This document shows, piece by piece, positions 1-10,748 of a stretch of 32,510 bases of DNA. The notes beneath the pieces were generated by a model. It made no database searches. It saw only the letters and a list, made by a program, of their open reading frames with translations, and was not told where the DNA came from. The stretch's first letter is position 1. Each line of letters begins with the position of its first letter. The stretch spans positions 16,901 to 49,410 of the forward strand of contig JASEFR010000008.1 of NCBI GenBank assembly GCA_030019025.1, in the 5' to 3' direction. Made by a program: the position numbers and the translations under genes. The stretch is from a bacterium. GTDB taxonomy: Bacteria; Hydrothermota; Hydrothermia; UBA1063.

Positions 1-383
1 TGGAAGTCATGGGTATTGACCCCTACAAGTATTTGATTCTACCCAGAGTCGTTGCTGGTACTCTGGTTACGCCACTCCTTGTGGCTTTTTCAGATTTTAT
101 GGCGATATTAAGCTCTGCAGTTGTTTCAAATATTATGCTCGACGTTGAATTTTCAGCTTTTTTCAGATCTTTCCTTGATTTTTTTTATGTCAAGAATTTC
201 CTTGGTGGTATTTTAAAGGGAGTGGTATTCGGATTTATAATTACGACAGTTAGTTGCTATTCAGGAATTACCAGCAGAGAGGGAGCGAAAGGGGTTGGTC
301 TTGCAACGATGAGGGCGGTAATATATTCTTCGGTATTCGTATTGTTTTTTGACTACATAATTGGGAGTTTGATTTATGGATGA
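1..383 (+). CDS. mlaE: MlaE-like ABC transporter permease, 3' part
   Basis: The gene enters from outside the window, so only about the last 127 residues are present. Reading in frame from base 3 gives E-V-M-G-I-D-P-Y-K-Y-L-I-L-P-R, the conserved segment of MlaE/YrbE permeases that follows the EIDAL region. At least three hydrophobic stretches follow, including one ending near the C-terminus. MlaE forms the inner-membrane channel of an ABC complex that moves phospholipids between inner and outer membrane (family knowledge). The last 8 bases overlap the start of the MlaF-like ATPase, which supports a shared operon and translational coupling. The ATG at base 9 is internal, not the start. The family call is secure; the substrate is assumed from the family. 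Confidence 0.88.
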   Translation, partial: EVMGIDPYKYLILPRVVAGTLVTPLLVAFSDFMAILSSAVVSNIMLDVEFSAFFRSFLDFFYVKNFLGGILKGVVFGFIITTVSCYSGITSREGAKGVGLATMRAVIYSSVFVLFFDYIIGSLIYG

Positions 384-1116
384 AATTGTGCGGGTTGAGA
401 ATCTGGTTAAAACCTTTTTGAACAAGGTAGTTCTCAACTCCGTTAGCTTTTCTGTGCAAGAGGGGGAAGCTGTTTGCATTCTTGGAAAGAGCGGGGCGGG
501 CAAGACTGTCTTGCTAAAAATAATAGTGGGACTTTTGAGACCTGATAGGGGCAATGTTTTCCTTTTTGGAAGAAACATATTTAAGATAAAAAGGGAGGAA
601 CTTTTTAAACTACGTGAAAATATAGGTTTTGTTTTTCAAAGCTCTGCCCTATTTGACTCCCTAACGGTCTTTGAAAATGTGGCTTATCCCTTTTTAAGGA
701 GGGAGGTTTCTGAAGAAGAGGTTAAGGAAAAGGTTCTTAAAATGCTTAGACTTGTTGAGATGCAGGGAACTGAGAATTTAATGCCTTCAGAACTTTCAGG
801 GGGTATGAAGAAACGAGTTGCTATAGCAAGGGCCCTTATCACGGAACCTAAGTTGGTGATATACGATGAACCAACCGCTGGTTTAGACCCTGCTACGGGC
901 AGTTCAGTAATCGAAATAATAAAAAAGTTAAATGAAGAAAAGAAAACAACTTCTATAATAGTGACCCACGATTTCACAGTTGCTTCAAACCTTGCAGAAA
1001 GGGTTCTTTTTTTGCACGAGGGCAGAATTGTAAGGGAATTAAAACATAAGGAATTACAGGGTGGCTTAGATAGTGAGCTAATTAAGTTTTTCAGTAAGAA
1101 GGAGGATAGTAAATGA
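376..1116 (+). CDS. mlaF: MlaF-like ABC transporter ATP-binding protein
   Basis: A 246-residue cytoplasmic ATPase with every ABC motif intact: Walker A GKSGAGKT (37-44), Q-loop Gln88, signature LSGGM (140-144), Walker B VIYDE (161-165), D-loop GLDP and switch His198. The LSGGMKKR form of the signature and the spacing to GLDPATG are typical of MlaF rather than of sugar importers. It would power the permease encoded just upstream, which it overlaps by 8 bases. The next gene, a thioredoxin lipoprotein, begins inside its stop codon (ATGA). No MCE-domain (MlaD) gene follows, although that is the usual third member of such operons. It could be upstream of the window or elsewhere in the genome. Confidence 0.93.
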   Translation: MDEIVRVENLVKTFLNKVVLNSVSFSVQEGEAVCILGKSGAGKTVLLKIIVGLLRPDRGNVFLFGRNIFKIKREELFKLRENIGFVFQSSALFDSLTVFENVAYPFLRREVSEEEVKEKVLKMLRLVEMQGTENLMPSELSGGMKKRVAIARALITEPKLVIYDEPTAGLDPATGSSVIEIIKKLNEEKKTTSIIVTHDFTVASNLAERVLFLHEGRIVRELKHKELQGGLDSELIKFFSKKEDSK

Positions 1117-2972
1117 AAACCAAAAGGAGAGTATCCATTATGATGTTATCACTCTTGCTAATTTTTGTTTCTTGCAAGTCCTACGAGGTGAGGCCTTCAA
1201 GACCCCAGATGGGTCAAAAGGTTGAAATAACGGTAAAAGGGAATTTTAATTCACCACTGGTTGAGGTTATCTACCTGAAGGAAAATCTCGATTTTGATTT
1301 TGATGTTTTACCTGCGAAAGTAGAAGCTAAATCCATTTCCTTTGATATCGCACCCGATACTTTAACTTCTTACGTGATATGGAGGATTGTTGACAGTAAC
1401 TTGGTCTACTTTCCCAATGGTGAGGGTTTGGTGTTTTACTACGGCAAAAAGCCTATGCGCCTTGCTTGCTATTATAAGGGTATGCACACAGAGAAGGCCA
1501 TTCCTTATCCTGTAAATTTGACTCCCGTAGAACAGAGGAAAGTAATAAAGAAAGCGGAAAAAATATACAAGAAGGGCTTAAAATATTATCCTTCCTGCCC
1601 TGTGTGTTTTTCAAGACTCAAAATTTTGCAATATTTTAAGCTCAAGGATGAACAAAGCAGGGCCAAATATCTTTATAAGTTGGAGAAAACTCTTGATTCT
1701 CTCTTTAATACAGGCGACTTAATGGCTCAGGTTGCCGCCTTTAACGTCGCTTATTTCTTTTCTTTTCCCAAAACTTATGACTACTTCAAATATCTTTCTG
1801 AAAATCCCTTTATACCGGGTGCTCTCGATGTGGCAATGAGCTATCTCTACCAGTATGCGAGAAGTTTGGATCCAAAAGAGGGTGCAAAATGGTTAGAAAT
1901 TGGCTTGAATAAGTATTCGGATTACATCAAAGAACCATCCTCCAGGATTAAAAATATTCTGAGGAATTATTACTATTCACTGTATTATGCTTATCTCGTG
2001 CAGGGAGATACAGTGAAAGCTATTGATTACTTGAGAAAACTACAGCAAATATACCCGATGGACCCATCGCCTTATGTGGCTGAGGCTTCTTTAAGGATGG
2101 AAATGGGAACTTTAAACTATAGAATTATTGACAGCCTTCTTGTAATAGCTGAAAAGTCTTTTAACCCTATAGCCTATTCACATACTTATCCGTTTTACGA
2201 CGCAAAGTCGAGAGATAAGGCTGTAAAGAGAAATCTTACTGACCTCTATAGAGTGGAGTCTCGGTATTTTTTAAATATTGGCGATACTGGAAGGGCTGTT
2301 GCAGTATTGGAAAAAGCGATACAAGTACAGGGCGGCGATCTTTACGCCGACTTTGGCGATCACGAACAGGTGGGTGATTTACTCTTTGCCACTGGGAATT
2401 TTGAAAAGGCAGTCAAACATTACGCTTATGCAGTTATTACCGGTGCAGAGGAGGAACGTATCCTTAAAGACTTTCAGGAAAAACTGAAATCTACCAGCAT
2501 AAGCAGAGACTCAATAACCATTCTTATCTTTAATTTGAAAAAGATTATTGAAGAGAATAAGGTTCCTGCGCCAGATTTTTTAGTTGAAACTATTGATGGT
2601 CAGAAATTGAGATTGAAAGATCTAAAAGGTAAAGTAGTTGTATTGAATTTCTGGGCTACTTGGTGTGGACCATGCAGGAGAGAAATCCCTGAACTGAATA
2701 ACCTGGTTGAGAAATACAAGGATAATAGCAATGTTATTTTTGTTGGAGTTACCAACGACCTTAGAGAAAGGGTGGCGAACTTCTTGAGTCGAAATGAGTT
2801 TAGATACATCATTACCTTTGACGTGGATAGTGTTTACGAGAAGTATAACGTTACCGCTGTTCCTACCCACGTGATAATTGATAAAAATGGATTTATTACT
2901 TCTCGGATTGTAGGCTCACTTCCGCACATGGACGAAATTCTCAGCCAGAAGATTGAAAAAATGCTGAAATAA
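1113..2972 (+). CDS. TPR-containing lipoprotein with C-terminal TlpA-type thioredoxin domain
   Basis: A 619-residue exported lipoprotein. The N-terminus MKTKRRVSIMML is followed by a hydrophobic core and a lipobox ending at Cys21 (FVSC). Residues about 25-110 look like a beta-rich, Ig-like region. The middle (about 130-470) is helical with TPR-like pairs. Residues 484-619 form a TlpA/AhpC-type thioredoxin domain with active site WCGPC (517-521) and a VPTHVIID cis-proline segment. TlpA proteins reduce or exchange disulfides on the outer face of the inner membrane (family knowledge). It overlaps mlaF by 4 bases, so it is probably made with the Mla transporter. The placement suggests a link between envelope lipid transport and redox folding, but this is only context. 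Its partner proteins are unknown. Confidence 0.86.
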   Translation: MKTKRRVSIMMLSLLLIFVSCKSYEVRPSRPQMGQKVEITVKGNFNSPLVEVIYLKENLDFDFDVLPAKVEAKSISFDIAPDTLTSYVIWRIVDSNLVYFPNGEGLVFYYGKKPMRLACYYKGMHTEKAIPYPVNLTPVEQRKVIKKAEKIYKKGLKYYPSCPVCFSRLKILQYFKLKDEQSRAKYLYKLEKTLDSLFNTGDLMAQVAAFNVAYFFSFPKTYDYFKYLSENPFIPGALDVAMSYLYQYARSLDPKEGAKWLEIGLNKYSDYIKEPSSRIKNILRNYYYSLYYAYLVQGDTVKAIDYLRKLQQIYPMDPSPYVAEASLRMEMGTLNYRIIDSLLVIAEKSFNPIAYSHTYPFYDAKSRDKAVKRNLTDLYRVESRYFLNIGDTGRAVAVLEKAIQVQGGDLYADFGDHEQVGDLLFATGNFEKAVKHYAYAVITGAEEERILKDFQEKLKSTSISRDSITILIFNLKKIIEENKVPAPDFLVETIDGQKLRLKDLKGKVVVLNFWATWCGPCRREIPELNNLVEKYKDNSNVIFVGVTNDLRERVANFLSRNEFRYIITFDVDSVYEKYNVTAVPTHVIIDKNGFITSRIVGSLPHMDEILSQKIEKMLK

Positions 2973-2975
2973 TGT

Positions 2976-3000
2976 AAAGGCTTTATTAGCCTTTCTTTTT
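2976..3000 (+). terminator. Rho-independent terminator of the mlaE-mlaF-tlpA operon
   Basis: A perfect 7-bp stem AAAGGCT/AGCCTTT (2976-2982 with 2988-2994) encloses a 5-base loop. A C and five T residues follow on the plus strand. It sits 3 bases after the thioredoxin gene's stop codon. The reverse strand has no T-run after the stem, so it should act on plus-strand transcription only. It overlaps the 3' end of the convergent minus-strand gene. Confidence 0.65.
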
Positions 3001-3192
3001 GCTATAGGTTTCAATAAAGTATTCTATTGATCTATCATAGGTTCTTTCGGCTTCAGGGGGGAAATAACAGGCAGGAAGCTCTCCATGTGCTCTGTGATAC
3101 GCTATGCAATCACAACAGATGCCTTTTCTCGAACAGGTTGGATAAGAACAAGTACAACGGTTTTTCAAGTTAAAATCTTTTTTGCACTCCAT
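2986..3192 (-). CDS. Small cysteine-rich protein, DUF6485 type
   Basis: A 68-residue protein with seven cysteines: Cys3, then six more in the first half in [13 protein letters not shown] and PACYF contexts. It ends in an acidic/aromatic tail including [11 protein letters not shown]. The whole pattern matches what I remember of the DUF6485 family of short, stand-alone proteins, probably metal-binding and of unknown function. No signal peptide is visible, so it should be cytoplasmic. A strong ribosome binding site (GGGAGGG) lies just upstream of the ATG, and its own promoter lies further upstream. It is transcribed convergently with the Mla/TlpA operon and divergently from the sugar transporter. 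Coding status is very likely; the function is unknown. Confidence 0.82.
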   Translation of the reverse strand: MECKKDFNLKNRCTCSYPTCSRKGICCDCIAYHRAHGELPACYFPPEAERTYDRSIEYFIETYSKKKG

Positions 3193-3216
3193 TTTTGCCC
3201 TCCCTTGACACTATTT

Positions 3217-3245
3217 ACTTTAAGTGAAAGTTGGTGTATTTTCAA
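3217..3245 (-). promoter_or_regulatory. Sigma-70-type promoter for the DUF6485-type gene
   Basis: Read on the minus strand, TTGAAA (3245-3240; 5 of 6 to the -35 consensus) and TAAAGT (3222-3217; 4 of 6 to the -10) are separated by exactly 17 bases. Transcription would begin roughly 18 bases upstream of the start codon, leaving room for the strong GGGAGGG ribosome binding site. Confidence 0.5.
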
Positions 3246-3300
3246 AAGACGTGCTTATTTTACTCAATTTTCTTTGATTTTTAGTTTTTTTTGAATGCTT

Positions 3301-3306
3301 TATAAT
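3301..3306 (+). promoter_or_regulatory. -10 element (TATAAT) of the sugar ABC transporter operon
   Basis: A consensus TATAAT lies 24 bases before the likely ATG of the binding-protein gene. It is preceded by a T-rich tract. At the 17-bp spacing the -35 hexamer is poor (TTTTTA, 3278-3283); a better TTGATT at 3274 would need a 21-bp spacer. A weak -35 in front of a perfect -10 would fit an activator-dependent or UP-element-assisted promoter. No operator palindrome was recognised. Confidence 0.5.
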
Positions 3307-3318
3307 GTAAAAAATTAG

Positions 3319-5508
<2,190 letters not shown>

Positions 5509-5512
<4 letters not shown>

Positions 5513-6339
5513 ACGAGGAACTCTGGAAAAAAGTTCTTTTGATTTTGGGTATTTTTTTTACAGCATTGTTTACATTAACGCCCTTTGTTTATATGATTAT
5601 AGTTAGTTTTGCTGAATCTGTAGATTTTCTTGGTAGAAGAACCAGTCTTGTTTTCACGTTTAAGAATTACTTAGAATTGCTTAGAAATCCTAATTTGCAT
5701 TTTTTGGACTACCTCCGAAACAGTGCTGTAGTCTCCGGTGTTAGTTCCTTTTTAACGGTTTTAATTGCAAGCTTTGCTGCGTATTCAATTACAAGGCTTC
5801 CCTTTCCCGGTAAGTCCTTTTTCCTTATGTTTGTGCTTGCATTTTCAATGTTCCCTCAGGTTAGTATAGTTGGATTCTTATTCAATTTGATGTCAAAACT
5901 TGGTCTTGTAAATACATATGTGGGGTTGATTTTGCCTTATACTGCCTGGATTATGCCTCTTTCCCTCTGGATACTTGTAAGTTATTTTTCTGGTATACCT
6001 AAGGAAATAGACAAGCAGGCCACTATCGATGGATGCACAGTGTGGGAAACCCTTTTTAAAGTGATGTGGCCTCTCGCAAGGCCTGGAATATTTACCACTT
6101 TTATCCTTGCATTTATTTTTGCGTTTAACGAATTTATGTTTGCACTTCTTTTGACTACTGACTTCAGGGCAAGAACTGTCCCTGTAGGGATTGCACTCTT
6201 TCAGGGTCTCCATGGTGAGATACCGTGGGGCACAATAATGGCTGCTTCTACGTTGACCACCTTGCCAATTGTGATTTTAGTCATTGTTTTTCAGAAGAAT
6301 ATAATTCAAGGATTAACAAGGGGAGCTGTCAAAGGATGA
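5509..6339 (+). CDS. Sugar ABC transporter permease, MalG-like
   Basis: A 276-residue inner-membrane permease of the carbohydrate uptake (CUT1) type. There are six hydrophobic spans, and the EAA loop begins at about residue 165 (KEIDKQATIDGCTVWE). The C-terminus contains PVGIALFQGLHGEIPWG and ends QGLTRGAVKG, both typical of MalG-like proteins. Translation starts at a GTG that overlaps the previous stop codon (GTGA), with GGGGAG about 9 bases upstream. It pairs with the MalF-like permease to form the translocation pore. Its own stop codon overlaps the ATG of the ATPase gene, so the four transporter genes are tightly coupled. Confidence 0.92.
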
Positions 6340-7427
6340 GGCTAAGATTGGTGAATCTTTGTAAAAAGTTTGTGTCAAAAAGGCGTGTTGTTGTGGCGGT
6401 AGATGGTGTATCTTTAGAAGTTAATGATGGAGAGTTCTTCGTTCTATTGGGTCCAAGCGGGTGTGGCAAGTCAACTATTTTGAATTTAGTTGCGGGGCTT
6501 GAAAAGCCTTCAGGTGGTGAGATTTATTTTGATGAGGAATTGGTAGCGTCCTTTGAAAAGAGAGTATTTATTTCGCCGCGAGACCGCAACGTGGCGATGG
6601 TCTTCCAAAGCTATGCATTATATCCTCACCTTAATGTTTATGATAATATTGCTTTTCCCTTACGGATCAGCAAGCAGAAAGAAGACATAATAGAAAAATC
6701 TGTTCGTGAGGTAGCCGAGCTTTTAAACATTGAAGATTTGTTGTTTGCTTTTCCAGCAGAACTTTCCGGCGGTCAGAGGCAGAGAGTTGCTATTGCAAGA
6801 GCGATAGTAAGGCGACCAAGAATCTTTCTTTTAGATGAACCCCTTTCAAATTTGGACGCGAAGCTGAGAGTATCAATGCGTTCTGAGCTTAAATCCCTGC
6901 AACGGAGGCTCAGAGTAACTACTCTGTATGTGACTCATGATCAAATTGAGGCGATGACCTTGGGTGATAGAATTGCGGTTTTAAGAGCAGGGAAAATTGA
7001 ACAGATAGGAACCTCGGAAGAATTATATGCCTCTCCTCGTAACACTTTTGTGGCGGCGTTTATTGGGACACCTCCGATGAATATAGTCGAGACAGTTCTG
7101 TACTTCGAGCAGGGTTCCTATTACGTTGACTTTGCAGGTAATAGACTGGCAGTACCTCCAGAAAAGGTTCCGGTTGATGTTTTAAAACCCGGTTCAAAGG
7201 TTTTCTTTGGAATAAGGCCTGAAAACGTCAATATCGTGAGTTCTCCCGAAAAGGCGCATTTTTCGGGTGTAGCTAAGAGTATCGAAAATCTGGGAAAAGA
7301 AAAACTTGTTCGAGTGGGAATTGATTCGATTGAGATTACTCTCACTACTTCGGAAAGTGATTTGCGGGAGGGAGATAGGATTCACCTTCAATTTGACCTT
7401 AAGCGGATTCATTTATTCAACGAGTGA
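6336..7427 (+). CDS. Sugar ABC transporter ATP-binding protein, MalK/UgpC-like
   Basis: A 363-residue cytoplasmic ATPase. The ATG at 6336 overlaps the permease stop (ATGA) and gives a standard MalK length. An open frame extending back to 6225 lies inside the permease gene and is not used. Motifs: Walker A GPSGCGKST (39-47), Q-loop Gln91, signature LSGGQ (143-147), Walker B IFLLDE (163-168) and switch His201. The C-terminal 130 residues match the OB/TOBE regulatory region of MalK/UgpC proteins, with FFGIRPENV. The presence of a dedicated ATPase completes a self-sufficient importer. It may still serve other permeases, as MalK/MsmX-type proteins often do. Confidence 0.93.
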   Translation: MRLRLVNLCKKFVSKRRVVVAVDGVSLEVNDGEFFVLLGPSGCGKSTILNLVAGLEKPSGGEIYFDEELVASFEKRVFISPRDRNVAMVFQSYALYPHLNVYDNIAFPLRISKQKEDIIEKSVREVAELLNIEDLLFAFPAELSGGQRQRVAIARAIVRRPRIFLLDEPLSNLDAKLRVSMRSELKSLQRRLRVTTLYVTHDQIEAMTLGDRIAVLRAGKIEQIGTSEELYASPRNTFVAAFIGTPPMNIVETVLYFEQGSYYVDFAGNRLAVPPEKVPVDVLKPGSKVFFGIRPENVNIVSSPEKAHFSGVAKSIENLGKEKLVRVGIDSIEITLTTSESDLREGDRIHLQFDLKRIHLFNE

Positions 7428-7491
7428 AGAAAAGGCTCCAAATGTTGCATGATTAGTGATTTTTGTCGTTAATTTATAGGGAGGTGATTGG

Positions 7492-8544
7492 ATGGATGGA
7501 CAAAATGTTGTAATTTTAGTTGTTATAGTTTTGATGTTATGCCTTGCCGGTATTTTAATTGACATTGTGATTTTGAGGAAACTCGTTGCCAGGGCAGTTA
7601 AAAAGCGTCTGGAAACCCAGAGAATTTTTTATAGTTCAATTAGGTTCTGGATTGTAGCCTGGTCAATTTTGCTGTGTGGTTATTTTCTTTTAGATATTTT
7701 CCAGGTGGATTCTTCATTGTTACACATAGTGGGAAAAGTCCTCAGTATTGCCGCGATTCTTTCAGTTTCATTTATTCTTGCAAATATTGGCGCGAAGTTA
7801 CTGGATCTGAGACTTGAAAAGATTAGCGGACGTTTGCCCGGAGTGAGTTTAATTTCAGGAACTTTTAGAGTGATTATTATAATACTGGGATTACTTACCG
7901 CCCTTCACCGCATGGGAATTTCTATTGTACCTATTTTGACAGGACTTGGTGTGGGAGGCGTTGCTATTGCGCTCGCACTTCAAGAGACTCTTACCAATTT
8001 TATTGCCGGTATAAATATTTTGTTTTCAGGAGTAATAAGAGTTGGAGATTATGTTAAACTTGATACGGGAGAGGAAGGCTTTGTGGAGGACATCAGTTGG
8101 AGAAGCACGCTGATTCGGGAACTATCCAACAATTTAATAGTTATTCCGAATACTAAAATATCTAATGCGATTGTCAAGAACTTCAGTCTGCCCCAGGAGG
8201 AACTTTCTGTAATTATTCCGGTAACTGTGTCTTATAACAGTGACCTCGAAAGGGTTGAGAGAATCACAATTGAAGTTGCTAAGGAAGTTCTCAATGAGGT
8301 TGAAGGCGGGGTAAGAAACTTTGAACCCTTTATAAGGTATCATACCTTTGGAGATAATGGTATAATTTTCAGTGTAATCCTTCGTGTAAATCATTATACT
8401 GATCAATATCTTGTTAAGCATGAGTTTATAAAGCGATTGCATAAAAGATATGATAGTGAAGGTATCGAGATTCCATTTCCACAGAAAGTGGTGCATTTTG
8501 GTAGTGGTTTTAAGTTTTTTAAGAATGAAAAAGGTGAGATATGA
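7492..8544 (+). CDS. MscS-family mechanosensitive ion channel
   Basis: A 350-residue inner-membrane protein. Hydrophobic segments lie near residues 5-28, 52-72, 78-104 and 120-145, followed by the pore helix LTGLGVGGVAIALALQETLT with the Gly/Ala pattern of MscS TM3. The cytoplasmic part follows with VGDYVKLDTGEEGFVEDISW and NLIVIPNTKISNAIVKNFS, both diagnostic for the MscS beta domain. Channels of this family open on membrane tension and release solutes during hypo-osmotic shock. A strong GGGAGGTGA precedes the ATG. The stop codon overlaps the start of the trehalose synthase/phosphatase gene (ATGA), so channel and compatible-solute enzyme are made from one message. It sits 64 bases after the ABC transporter genes, where no convincing separate promoter was found. 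Confidence 0.92.
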   Translation: MDGQNVVILVVIVLMLCLAGILIDIVILRKLVARAVKKRLETQRIFYSSIRFWIVAWSILLCGYFLLDIFQVDSSLLHIVGKVLSIAAILSVSFILANIGAKLLDLRLEKISGRLPGVSLISGTFRVIIIILGLLTALHRMGISIVPILTGLGVGGVAIALALQETLTNFIAGINILFSGVIRVGDYVKLDTGEEGFVEDISWRSTLIRELSNNLIVIPNTKISNAIVKNFSLPQEELSVIIPVTVSYNSDLERVERITIEVAKEVLNEVEGGVRNFEPFIRYHTFGDNGIIFSVILRVNHYTDQYLVKHEFIKRLHKRYDSEGIEIPFPQKVVHFGSGFKFFKNEKGEI

Positions 8545-10748
8545 GACTCTTAATTGTGTCAAATAGGTTACCCTTCTCAATTAAGGAAGAAGGGGGACAA
8601 TATGTTTTAGAGCCGTCCCCGGGTGGGCTTGTCTCGGGGTTAAGTTCTTATTTGGATTCACTGAGAGGAACATCGGTTAAAAGAAAACCTTACGTCTGGA
8701 TAGGCTGGCCGGGAGCATACCTGAAAAAGGAGCTAAGAGAAGAACTCAAGAATAAGGCACTTTCCGAACACAATGCTTATCCTGTTTTCGTGCAGGAAAA
8801 ATTAATGGAGAAATTTTACCTCGGCTTTTGTAACAAAACCATATGGCCTCTTTTCCACTACTTTACCACTTATGTTTCTTTTGATGAGGATTTCTGGGAT
8901 TCATACAAGAGAGTTAATGAACTTTTCTGTGATGCTGTAATGGAAGTTGTTAAACCTGGAGATGTCATCTGGATACATGATTACCATCTGATGTTGCTGC
9001 CTAAAATGCTGCGGTTAAGGTTGGGAGATAAATATCCCATTGGTTTCTTCCTTCACATTCCTTTCCCGGCTTATGATGTTTATTCGATGCTTCCTAAGAA
9101 ATGGAGAGAAGAGATTCTCACGGGTCTTATTGGTGCGGACCTCTTAGGATTTCATACTTTTGACTATACACAACATTTTCTCAAGAGTGTTTTAAGAATT
9201 CTTGGACTTGAGAATAGTATGGGAACAATTAATGTTGACGGAAGAGTGGTAAAAGTAGATACCTTTCCCATGGGAATTGACTTCAAAAAGTATTACAAGG
9301 CTCGCTTTAAGCCAATGGTAAAAAGGGAGATCAACAAATTGAGTAAAAGTTTTAAAGACTTGAAAATCATCCTCTCAATTGATCGCCTGGATTATACAAA
9401 GGGAGTGGCAAATCGTTTAAAAGCTTACGAGTTATTTCTTGAAAAATATCCCGAATGGAGAGGAAAAGTTGTTCTTATGATGGTGGTAGTGCCTTCGAGG
9501 GTAGGAGTAGAACACTATCAGATAATGAAAAGGCAAATTGATGAACTTACCGGAAAAATAAATGGTAGGTTTGGAACTATCGATTGGCAACCAATTATTT
9601 ACCAATATAGATATCTTAACTTTGAACCGCTTTCTGCATTGTATTACATGAGTGATGTTGCTCTCATCACTCCTCTAAGAGACGGGATGAATCTTGTGTC
9701 GAAAGAGTACGTTGCTGCGAAAGGAGACAGTGTAGGCGTTCTTATCTTGAGTGAGATGGCAGGAGCTGCGAGGGAATTGCAGGAAGCAATAGTTGTTAAC
9801 CCAAATTCTTTGAAAGAAATGGTTGATGCAATATCACAGGCATTGACAATGGATGATGTTGAAAAGCGCGAGAGAATGGAAAGGATGCAGCAAAGAATCC
9901 GCCGATATAATGTTACAAGGTGGGCGACAGATTTCGTCGAGACTCTGAAAGAGATAAAAAAGTCAGGCAAAACTGCTGAAGCAAGGTTCCTTACAATACA
10001 TCCAAAGAATCAAATTTACATTTCCTATAGAAAGGCAAGAAATAGGATTCTTTTCCTGGATTATGATGGCACCCTTGTTCCTTTTTCTAAGAATCCTAAG
10101 CTTGCAAAGCCCGACAAAGATTTGCTTGATTTAATCAGAGCTCTTGCAAATCAAGAAGGGACAGAAGTAGTAATAGTGAGTGGAAGGGATAAAAATACCC
10201 TCGAATACTGGTTCAGAGAAATTCCCATTAATTTAATTGCAGAGCATGGTGTTTGGGTCAAGAAGCCATATGAAGATTGGGCTTTGATAAAGCCTCTGGA
10301 CAATTCCTGGAAAGAAAGCATTAGAAATATTATGGAAATCTATTCGGACCGTTTGCCTGGCTCCTTTGTCGAAGAGAAGGAGTACTCAGTAGCATGGCAT
10401 TACAGGGGGGCGGAGCCAGAACGTGCTGCGCATCTCGCAAATGAGCTCTTTACTTATCTTGTGGATTATACTTCAAACGTGGATCTGCAGGTTCTGCAGG
10501 GCAACAAATTGATAGAGGTTAGATGTTCAGGAGTGGATAAAGGAAGCGCCTGTCTTCACTTTCTCTCACAGAAAGATTATAATTTTATTATGGGAATTGG
10601 TGATGACTGGACGGATGAGGATATGTTTAAAGCCCTTCCTCAAGAAGCATTGACTATCAAAGTTGGAATAGGTCCAACACTTGCGAAGTACGTGCTCAAA
10701 AATTACCTTGAAGTTCGCGCAATGTTAAGAGGTTTTTTGACCCTATGA
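8541..10748 (+). CDS. otsAB: Bifunctional trehalose-6-phosphate synthase/phosphatase (OtsA-OtsB fusion)
   Basis: A 735-residue cytoplasmic fusion enzyme. Residues 1 to about 475 are a GT20 trehalose-6-phosphate synthase, with NRLPFS near the N-terminus, SPGGLVSGL, VWIHDYHLMLLP, GFFLHIPFPAYD, DRLDYTKGV and DGMNLVSKEYVA. Residues about 495-730 are a HAD-type trehalose-6-phosphate phosphatase with catalytic DYDGT (507-511), VIVSGRD, AEHGVW and MGIGDDWTDEDMF. Together they turn UDP- (or ADP-) glucose plus glucose 6-phosphate into trehalose. No key residue appears lost in either half. It overlaps both neighbours by 4 bases. Such fusions are known in several bacterial lineages and in eukaryotes, so the architecture alone is not novel. 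Confidence 0.95.
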   Translation: MRLLIVSNRLPFSIKEEGGQYVLEPSPGGLVSGLSSYLDSLRGTSVKRKPYVWIGWPGAYLKKELREELKNKALSEHNAYPVFVQEKLMEKFYLGFCNKTIWPLFHYFTTYVSFDEDFWDSYKRVNELFCDAVMEVVKPGDVIWIHDYHLMLLPKMLRLRLGDKYPIGFFLHIPFPAYDVYSMLPKKWREEILTGLIGADLLGFHTFDYTQHFLKSVLRILGLENSMGTINVDGRVVKVDTFPMGIDFKKYYKARFKPMVKREINKLSKSFKDLKIILSIDRLDYTKGVANRLKAYELFLEKYPEWRGKVVLMMVVVPSRVGVEHYQIMKRQIDELTGKINGRFGTIDWQPIIYQYRYLNFEPLSALYYMSDVALITPLRDGMNLVSKEYVAAKGDSVGVLILSEMAGAARELQEAIVVNPNSLKEMVDAISQALTMDDVEKRERMERMQQRIRRYNVTRWATDFVETLKEIKKSGKTAEARFLTIHPKNQIYISYRKARNRILFLDYDGTLVPFSKNPKLAKPDKDLLDLIRALANQEGTEVVIVSGRDKNTLEYWFREIPINLIAEHGVWVKKPYEDWALIKPLDNSWKESIRNIMEIYSDRLPGSFVEEKEYSVAWHYRGAEPERAAHLANELFTYLVDYTSNVDLQVLQGNKLIEVRCSGVDKGSACLHFLSQKDYNFIMGIGDDWTDEDMFKALPQEALTIKVGIGPTLAKYVLKNYLEVRAMLRGFLTL

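Noticed and set aside
6225-6335. Upstream extension of the MalK-like ATPase
   Set aside because: It lies wholly in the permease gene in another frame and does not resemble an ATPase. ATG 6336 gives the family length and a 4-base overlap.
8134-8580. Minus-strand open frame of 148 codons
   Set aside because: It lies antisense to the end of the MscS gene and the start of otsAB, both clearly coding.
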